Positions 57,000 through 64,000 of a stretch of DNA of 64,000 nt are shown one piece after another. Where the stretch lies: positions 2,529,206 to 2,593,205 of the forward strand of contig ML680055.1 of assembly GCA_007922225.1 (NCBI GenBank). The letters are read 5' to 3'. The position numbers were made by a program, and so were the translations under genes. The stretch's first letter is position 1. Every line of letters starts with the position of its first letter. The DNA is from Emydura subglobosa (lineage: Eukaryota > Chordata > Testudines > Chelidae). The notes beneath the pieces are model-generated. The model ran no database searches, was not told the DNA's origin, and was given only the letters and a program-made list of their open reading frames with translations.

Positions 57000-59900
57000 C
57001 CGTGCCATTCGCCGCCAGCCGGTGCCTTTTGGGAACTTTTTGCACCGTGTTGCAGGATAGAAACGACTCACCCAGGCATCTCTGGCTTCTGTTCTCAGCA
57101 TGTAGCAGTCTCCATCGCACAGCCCGTAATCTCCAGGCCTTTTTTAAAATCTCACAAACGCGTGGGGCACAGGTGGAGGGTGAAGGGAGCTGCCACCATG
57201 AAGTTCTCCAAGGATTGCAAAGAGTGGAGAGTCCTGGATTTTTGGACCTGTAAATCAACCAGGGCCTGCAGCGTTCGGGTTATTCCCTGAGCCGCCCCAT
57301 GGTGTCCTGGTGCATCCGCCTCCCCTTGTCCCGCTGGGATCACTGGCCTTTCTCTTCTCTGCTCTCCCCTTCTCCGTGCTGGTGGACATACTGGCCCTCC
57401 AGGCCCTTTGTCCTCCCCAGGGTCAGGCATCCTGTGGGCACGGAGTGGGGTCCCTCAAGACACAACGGCAGCAGCTAGAGAAAACACACAGCCGGATCCC
57501 GGGCTTTACAAAAAGGGGAGAATCCGTTTCAGAGCTCCCCGCTCTTATGCCGATAAACACTTCTAATCCAACGTGCACACTGACATTTCCACTTTGGCAC
57601 GCGTCTGCCCAGCACCGCTCTGCGGCCCCGGCCATGGGGTGGATGGCCCGCCGAGGGAAGGGGGCAGGATTTTGGGTTGCCTGAAACAATAAAATGCCAG
57701 GCGCTATACCAGGGGTACGAGGACAGGGCGACGGCACGGAAGGCGGGTGCGATTTTCCGCAGGTGGGGGCGATTTTCGCTATCTCACTCCTGAGCGTAAC
57801 GGAGGCACAGAGCGCACGGCCGCTGCTGGCGTCCCAAAGTGTCCTGGGCCCGTATGTCGCTAGCCACTGTACCGCAATGGCGTGGGAAAGCGTCCTACTG
57901 AAATAAGGCCGCCAGCTCTAGAGACCTTCGGGAGAGTATTGCTGCATATCTCCATGGACGTTTCAGTGAGATCTCTCAGGGGGATACGAAGGATCCCTGC
58001 TCCGCACACCCCCTACCCCCGGGATAACCGGATGGGGTGAAAGCAGATGGCAGCCCTGCCTCTGTCTGTTGTGCCTCCAGCTCTTCTCGTCCCAGTACAC
58101 ATGGAAAAGGGATCCCCGTGTCCTGTTAGCGTGACAATGGGCTGGGCGTCTTCGGTACATTCAGTCGCTGTCAGGAAAAACACACTCCCGGTCTTACCGA
58201 GTTCCCCTCCTCGCCATCAGGCTCCCCCTGGCTAGACTGTGGTGGAGCCTCAAACGGGTCCTGGCTCACGTTGGCTGGAGTCCCCCCACCGCATCCCCCC
58301 CCAGCCCACTGTTCACGGCAGGGGTCTGTATCTCTGGCTCCATGGCGGCAGCCACGCAGGTGTGCGGCTGGCGGTGGGGTCTCTGCCGCATCGGTGTACA
58401 AGCGGCAGGTCTGCGGGTACCAGCGGCTCAGTCGTTGGCCGCCTTGGTGACATTCCTCCACACCCAGCCGGCCCTGCTGCTGGTCTCTGGTGTGCCCCTT
58501 CTCCTGCCCCCTCGGGCAATCTGCCCGCAGACGTCTCTGTCTCTACAGCTGGCTCGGAGCCGTGCCTGCCCAGGAGACCCAACGCCGCATGTCTGCTCCA
58601 AGCAAGAGCGCCTCGAGCGCGTGGGGCCGGCACAAGCGGCTGGGCACAAGGGGAGATGCCTGCCCCGCTGGGCAGTGAGGAAGGGGTCGCCGGGTGTAAA
58701 GCTGGAGGAGGTGACCCCTGGGCAGTGGGGTTTACAGCCGGGCCCGGAGCGATCGCTGGCACAGGGAATGGGGTGTTGCGGGACTGCTGCCTCGCCACAC
58801 GTGACGCGGGGCCGACGCAAGGCTGCTTCCCTTGCCCTCCCTTCGTCGCGCAGCCCAGGCCCTCGCTGGGGCTAGTGACACCGGAGAATTGGCTGCCTCG
58901 TGGGACCACAGGGCCCGGCCCAGCAAAGGGCTGAATTGGATCAGCTGGGCTGGGACGCAGGAGACCACGGCTCTGTTCCGGGCCCTGCCCCTGGCTTGCT
59001 GCGGCACTGAGGGGCCAGTCCCCGCGAGGTGGCCCCCTCCTGCCCTTTGTCAGCCCAGGGGCTCTGAACGGTGGGCCTGGAGCGGGCCGGTGCCCCAGTT
59101 GCACCTGGTGCTAGGGTGAGGGACGCTTGCTTAAAGCCCCAGCTCCTGGGGTCTCGGCTTCTGGTTAAATGAGACGTGAGCGTCTCTGACCCCTGCGCTT
59201 GTGGAGAAAAGCTGGGCAAGGCAAAGCAGCCCAGCCCCACGTCCCGGCTTGTCTTTTTAAACCTCAGGACCGTGGGGGCTCGACTGAGGATCTCTGAAGG
59301 TGCAGGCTGTGGCCGGGGGAGAGCAGAAGGGGGAGGAATGGCAGCTTTAAATGGCATCTCCCCCCCTCCTCGTTTTGCAAGGATGTGTTGGGTTTGGGGC
59401 TGGAAAGTTTGAATCCCGGCACTGCAGAGTTTTCTCTCCCGGGCGGGGCGCATCTACACTGCACCAGGATAGCTAACCCGGGTCAGAACAGCCGTCACAA
59501 CATGGCCCCCTAGCTTTTGACTCAGGTTAGCAGCCCAAGTTCCACTCCAGGTGCCCGTGGGCTTGGAGCGGAGCTGCGAATCTGAGCTAAAAGCCGAGCC
59601 GCTGTGTCTTCACTGCTGTTTGACCCCGAGTTGGCCGTGTGGACAGCCCCGTGTCTGCGCGGGGCCGCCCAGAGCTGAAGCGATATGCTGGGCTAATCCG
59701 CGTGCCAGGAGCATGCTCGGCCCTCAGACGCCGCATCCAGTAGCCCGGGCACCAGGTGACCTGTTTCCGAGGCCGCTGAGGGGACGTAAGAGCTGGGTGC
59801 GGGTGTGAGGCCGTCTGTCGGCCGTTGGGAGCAAAAGCGGGGCTGGCGTAGCCCCGAGCAGCTTGGTGGGGCACAGAGGGGCTGAGCTTGGGCTGGCCTG

Positions 59901-60300
59901 GCTGGCTGGGCTCAGCAACCGTCCATCGAAACTAACAATGAGGCTGGGGTTTGTGTGAGATGGTAACAGGCAGAACGTGACTGTCTGCAGCCCAGCGTGT
60001 CCGTGCAGCTGTGTGTCCGTGCAGCTACCGCGTGTCCAGCACCTAGCACAGCAGGCTCTGGCCCTGACTGAGGCCTCCGAGTGCTGCGGCAAAACCATAA
60101 TGATGGGAAAACATCATTTCCTCACTCCTGGGGGATCCACACCACAAGAAAGCTACGTGCTCCTTTCGAGGGCAGCCAGGCGTTCGGCTGAATCAGCACG
60201 GGAGGGAGAATAATACAGGGAAGAGTCGAATGGCTTGCTGTGGCTCACTGGGGCAGTTCATCTGGACGCTGAGAGCAGCACTGGTCAGCCCATCTCACCA
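57000..60300. other. Upstream DNA, GC-rich; one candidate 5' exon and short repeats
   Basis: Apart from the candidate exon at 58198-58343 and a 'CAGCTCCTGGAGTC' repeat at 59130-59270, I see only composition-driven open frames. A small tandem unit (gtgtccgtgcagct, two copies) lies near 59998. A possible 'gtctacact' type element begins at about 59450. Confidence 0.4.
58198..58343 (-). other. Candidate upstream 5' exon of ARHGAP27 with strong-Kozak ATG and donor
   Basis: On the minus strand GCCGCCATGGAG at 58343 is a near-perfect start context, and a consensus donor TCG|GTAAGAC ends the block at 58198. The frame from the ATG (MEPEIQTPAVNSGLGG) hits TGA before the donor. The frame shifted after a run of eight C (58295-58302, plus strand) stays open and ends in phase 0 with DGEEGNS. 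Exon 1 upstream of its ATG is also open in phase 0. It may be a coding exon with a homopolymer length error, a 5' UTR exon with an upstream ORF, or chance. I do not recognise the peptide. Confidence 0.3.
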
Positions 60301-60399
60301 GGGACACTGCACAAAGGCCGGGAGTCAGAGAGAGACAATGAGAACAGTCGAGGGTTTGGGAAAACCCCCATGCAGAGCGAGCGAGACAACTGGAGTTGT

Positions 60400-60905
60400 T
60401 AGAAAGGAGATAAATAAGAGGGGACGTGAGGAAAGTCTGTACGTAATGACTGGCAGAGAAGGGAGACGGCAGCGTCTGTTCTCCCTGTCTCATAACACAA
60501 GAGCAAGAGGATGTTAAATGAGATTAAAATTCAAAGCTTATCAAAGGAAATATCTTTTACACGGAACACGTGATGAGCCTGGGGAACTCGCTTCCACAGG
60601 AAGTTGTTGAGACCGAAAGTTTAAGATTAAGAAAAAGAGATTAGAAGGCTACAAGAACATCCAGGTTAGAAACGTTAGTGCTAATCAGGAGATGGGGAGG
60701 CATGTTAAATCTCTGGCTTCAGCGTTTCAGCTGATCTCTGGCTAGCACAGACCAGGAGAACTAACGTGAGGGCAGGTTATCCCCCCGCCTGCTACCGCAG
60801 CACAATTCACTTTCCCCTGCAGCATCTGGGCACTGGCCACAACCAGAGGGGACCCTGGGTGGGAGGCACCTCTGGTCTGATCCAGCGTGGAGCCGTTTCT
60901 CCCAG
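60400..60905 (+). mobile_element. CR1/L3-type LINE 3' part
   Basis: ctccctgtctcataacacaa, gagcaagaggatgttaaatg, aaatatcttttacacggaac, tggggaactcgcttccacag, agaaggctacaagaacatcc, agcatctgggcactggccac and ctctggtctgatccagcgtg: a distinct LINE subfamily from the other CR1 copies here. Confidence 0.75.
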
Positions 60906-61058
60906 GCCGCCCCATCCTGATCTGTCTCTCTGCCCGTGGGTAGCCCTGGACTAGCGCCTCCTTACCACAAAGAGAACAACAAGATGTGGCCAGGAGATGG
61001 ACCGGGCCTGCTTGGACCAAATGGAGACCTGTCGATCACAGAGCCAAGGATTCTCAGG

Positions 61059-61072
61059 GCGGGGGGGGGGGG
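61059..61072 (+). repeat. Poly-G tract
   Basis: A run of 14 G (cagggc then G run). Confidence 0.8.
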
Positions 61073-61878
61073 AATTAAATCATCTCGCCAGAGCCCCTCC
61101 ATGACGCAGGCCGGAGACCATCCCTCTCCTCCCCCAGCCATGAGCCAGTGACCCAGGTTTGGCCACAGATGCTCAGCTCCAGAGGCACCAGCGTCACTGG
61201 GAGTTCTGCCCGGAGCTCAGCAGCAGCAGGAGATCAGCCTTTGGCAAGTGTCTCCCAATGTGTCTGGGATTTTCAGAAGTGACAGGAGGGGGAGCCGGGT
61301 CAGCCCCACACCTGGAGCCTCGGAAACCCCCTCCTGGCACCGGAGAGGAGGCCGCCAGCCCAAGCCCACCCCTGCAGCCTGTCCTTAGCTGCCCTGATGT
61401 CCGAGGAGCTGAGCCCAGGCACCAACCCTTTAAAAATCCTGTGATCAAAGTTACACCCCGCAGCAGCTGAGCCGCCTGACCAGTTTGCTACAGCACGTTC
61501 CAGTCTGGGCCCCGGGGACAGCCCAATAGGGAAGGAGCCTGAACATGGCAATATTGAGTGACAGGCTCACGCAGCATTGCAAAGTCAGATGCTTTTCTCT
61601 GTAAAGCCATCTGAAAGGGTAACTGCGGTGCCCTGTGCAGCATTTGCCGCTCGGCAACTCTGGCTCATGACCACTGGCCTGGAACAACGATCGGACGTCA
61701 TTTGTCTCCCGTACGTCAGACTCTTTGGTGTGAGCTGCAGGACGAAAGAGAAACCCACTCGCGAGGTCTGAGAATAACGCCGGCTCTGACATGCACACCC
61801 CCTTACGGTCTCCACTCCGCCAACAGCCATCATTCCCCGCAGGCTGCCTTTGCCGTTACACTCCCTGCCTTACGTCTG

Positions 61879-62164
61879 AGGCTATGTCTACACTGTCGCC
61901 GCCGTCAGATCGACTTCCCTGGATGGACGGAGCGGTCAGTGAAGACCTGCTCAGTCGATCCAGAAATCGACATACTAAGACCACTTTGTCAAGTGGTGTA
62001 GCGCTGTGTGGACGGGAACGTGGTTCCCATCGGCGCAGTGCAGTGAAGACGGCGCGCAGAACAGAAGCAGAGAAGTCGATGGGAGTTACGCAAGTTTTTT
62101 GCGTAGCTGGAGTAACTCCTGTCGACTGCCGCCGAATCTCGGGGATAAGTGTAGACAAGCCCTT
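61879..62164. mobile_element. Short TIR DNA transposon of the 'gtctacact' family, near intact
   Basis: The left end ggctatgtctacact (61880-61894) and right end agtgtagacaagcccttа-type terminus (62148-62164) form inverted ends with the core TGTCTACACT shared. An internal hairpin is formed by agtcgatgggagttacgcaa and its near complement ending cctgtcgact (about 62072-62126). It is 286 bp with no coding capacity. The superfamily is not determined. Confidence 0.6.
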
Positions 62165-62199
62165 AGTCTCTTTAAACAGCGTGTGGGAAAGCAAAGAGC

Positions 62200-64000
62200 G
62201 TCCCGCCCCGAGAACTTTCCGCGAGTCGCCCCGCCGCTCGGTGCCTGGCGCCTTTACCTGAAGGCTCACATCTCGCTAGCTCCTCTCCAGAGTGGTCACC
62301 ACGGTGGCGTTGCCCCGGTTTCTGTTTTCTGCATTCTCCGGGCCGATTGCTCAGAGCGGCTCACAGCCGCCCCGGTGCCTGCAGAGGCAGACGCTGCGCA
62401 GGGAACCTGTTTCTGGCTGCGCAGGTTGGTGACTGAAGCTGGTCTCAACTTGCCTTCTGGTCTCTCCCTCGTTTCCTGTTGAACAATACAGAGAGCGAAT
62501 TCACAGAACTGAGATTCTCACCAACTTCCTCACATGAAGAGGCGCCTTAGGTTCGAGCACAGAAGACAACAACAGTACAGAAAATCCTTCCTGTGCACGC
62601 TGCAAGCCCAGAACCAGATCTTCCTCAGCAGAGAGAAAGCGACCGGCCCCAAGAGAGACGCCTTCCTTTGCGTCTCATCACACCCATCTGCTAAGGAGCA
62701 CGAGTTTCTATCCTGCTCCTGACACAACTGGATGTGATCACTTCACCCGAGACATGAGGTCTGAACACAGCACCGGAGTGCAGGGAAAATGGGCTCCGAT
62801 CCTCCTGCTCGCAGTACATTTACCCCTGGTAATTCAGAAAACAAAAGCCCTTTGCATCAATGGGCAGCCGCTCCTCCGGCATCTGCAGCTTTTCCCTTCT
62901 CCTGGGGGCGGGGCAGGGAAGGAGTTAGTCCAGGATTTGTGGGAGCAGGGGAGTTGGGGCCATTTTCTCTCTTCCCATCTCCAGGAGCAGGGGCTGTAAC
63001 GTTCGGGAAGGGAGCCCCACCCTTGGCCACCCGAGAGGACGGGGGCAGGGCCAGGAAAGGACACCAGGGTGTCTCATCGGCTTTTTGTGCGTGGTTTGCT
63101 TTAGTCAGTGAGGCTGTCGCCTGAATCCAGCCCTGCAGGCTCCCCGCTGCCTGCCCCTCTGCTCCAGAAACCCGCCAGCGATGAGCTGGCTAACCTCAGA
63201 CCCGCCCCAAAGTCCAGTTCGCGCTGCCCCAGCTACGCTGTTTCGCCGCTTTCGCCCTCTGCTCCATCCGAGCGACAGGGAGCTGGGGACCGTTCTCATG
63301 CACGGGCAGGCCTGGGCCTCCAGCGCCGCAAGGGAGGCTGGGCTACTTCCCCTGGAGTTTGAGCAATGAGGGGTTAAGTTGGCTTTGCCTGAGCTGAGCC
63401 CTTTACGGCCCAGGAGAGGAACCAAGAAGCAGCGTGGTGAGCAGAGAGGAAGCACCTTCATTCCAGTGGGAAGAGAGGCTCCGGCTGCAGGAAGTCTTTG
63501 GCTGGGAGGTGGGGGCCAGGCCCGCCCCGCCCCGCCCGTGGGAGAATTCCCTGCTGTTTCTCTGTCCCGTCCTCGGCGCCCAGCACTGAAGAAGCAGCAT
63601 TCCCAGCGCCACGAGCAGGATCCATCCCTTCCTGTTCCACGAGGCCCCTGCTGCCACCCCCAAACCACATCGGCTGCCAACTGCACTGAGGACCCGCCCG
63701 GACCGGAGCCCCAGAGCCAAGGGGTGACCCACCAAACCAGCCTGGTCGGCCTCAGAAAGGGGAGGTCAGACCTGGAGCATGGCGCCATTTGAACCAGGGG
63801 GTCCCGAGCCAGCAGGGAGGAGGGTGCATGAGGCATCACCCCTCCGGGGGGCCAATCACGCCCCAGCCCTGCTGTCCCACTCACCGACAGGCATCACCAG
63901 GGGCAGGTACCCCAAGTTCCACCCTCCAGCCTATGTACAGGGTGGATCCTAGGGCTTCTGAGCAGGCAGCTCTGCACCCCATCTCCCCTCTCTCACCGTG
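62200..64000. other. Upstream DNA, nothing identified
   Basis: GC-rich with long overlapping open frames on both strands (the longest is 259 codons, minus strand, 63105-63884) that show no domain or conserved motif. Confidence 0.4.

Noticed and set aside
58313..59104. Minus-strand open frame of 263 codons
   Set aside because: Low-complexity Pro/Arg/Gly/Ala translation typical of GC-rich DNA; no motif seen.
63105..63884. Minus-strand open frame of 259 codons
   Set aside because: No domain, no conserved motif, GC-driven.
63990..64000. Splice-donor-like CACG|GTGAGAG on the minus strand at the window edge
   Set aside because: Only four bases of any exon would be visible, so nothing can be supported.
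54200..64000. Neighbour genes expected from mammalian synteny (for example PLEKHM1)
   Set aside because: I looked for their conserved C-terminal or PH segments on both strands and saw none in the window.

Overview
This is vertebrate nuclear DNA, most likely from a turtle. It has one widely spaced gene with GT-AG introns, no bacterial-style gene packing, and many CR1-type LINE fragments of the sort that dominate turtle and crocodilian genomes. It also has MIR-like SINEs, hAT foldback elements, a Penelope-like remnant carrying a hammerhead-ribozyme-like motif, and short palindromic 'gtctacact' elements. The species assignment rests on repeat character alone and is an inference.

The window holds one recognisable protein gene, ARHGAP27 (Rho GTPase-activating protein 27, CAMGAP1), on the minus strand. 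I rebuilt 15 coding exons by hand, running from 54085 (start codon) down to 6832 (stop codon). All splice sites are GT-AG and all junctions keep phase. The model gives 2751 nt, or 916 residues: SH3 (exon 1), two WW domains (exon 2), a proline- and acid-rich linker (exon 3), a short linker (exon 4), PH (exons 5-8), a second linker (exons 9-10) and RhoGAP (exons 11-15). A polyadenylation signal lies about 120 bases after the stop codon. The third WW domain known from mammalian ARHGAP27 is missing; its exon should sit between exons 3 and 4.

Layout by region: 1-6.7 kb is downstream intergenic DNA with CR1 and MIR debris. From 6.7 to 29.6 kb lies the 3' two thirds of the gene (PH, RhoGAP and WW exons), with introns carrying nested transposons. 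From 29.6 to 53.3 kb is the very large first intron. It contains a CpG-rich region near 33 kb with a phase-compatible alternative first coding exon, which would give an SH3-less form of about 672 residues. The same intron also holds two inverted repeats and a long antisense CR1 copy. From 53.3 to 54.15 kb is the SH3 exon. The 54-64 kb stretch is upstream DNA with a possible further 5' exon at 58.2-58.3 kb and more repeats. I found no convincing second protein gene, tRNA, rRNA or other RNA gene.

Product role, from family knowledge: ARHGAP27 is a cytoplasmic adaptor and GAP that stimulates GTP hydrolysis on Rho-family GTPases (Rac1 and Cdc42 in the mammalian protein). It has been linked to clathrin-mediated endocytosis through its SH3 and WW modules.
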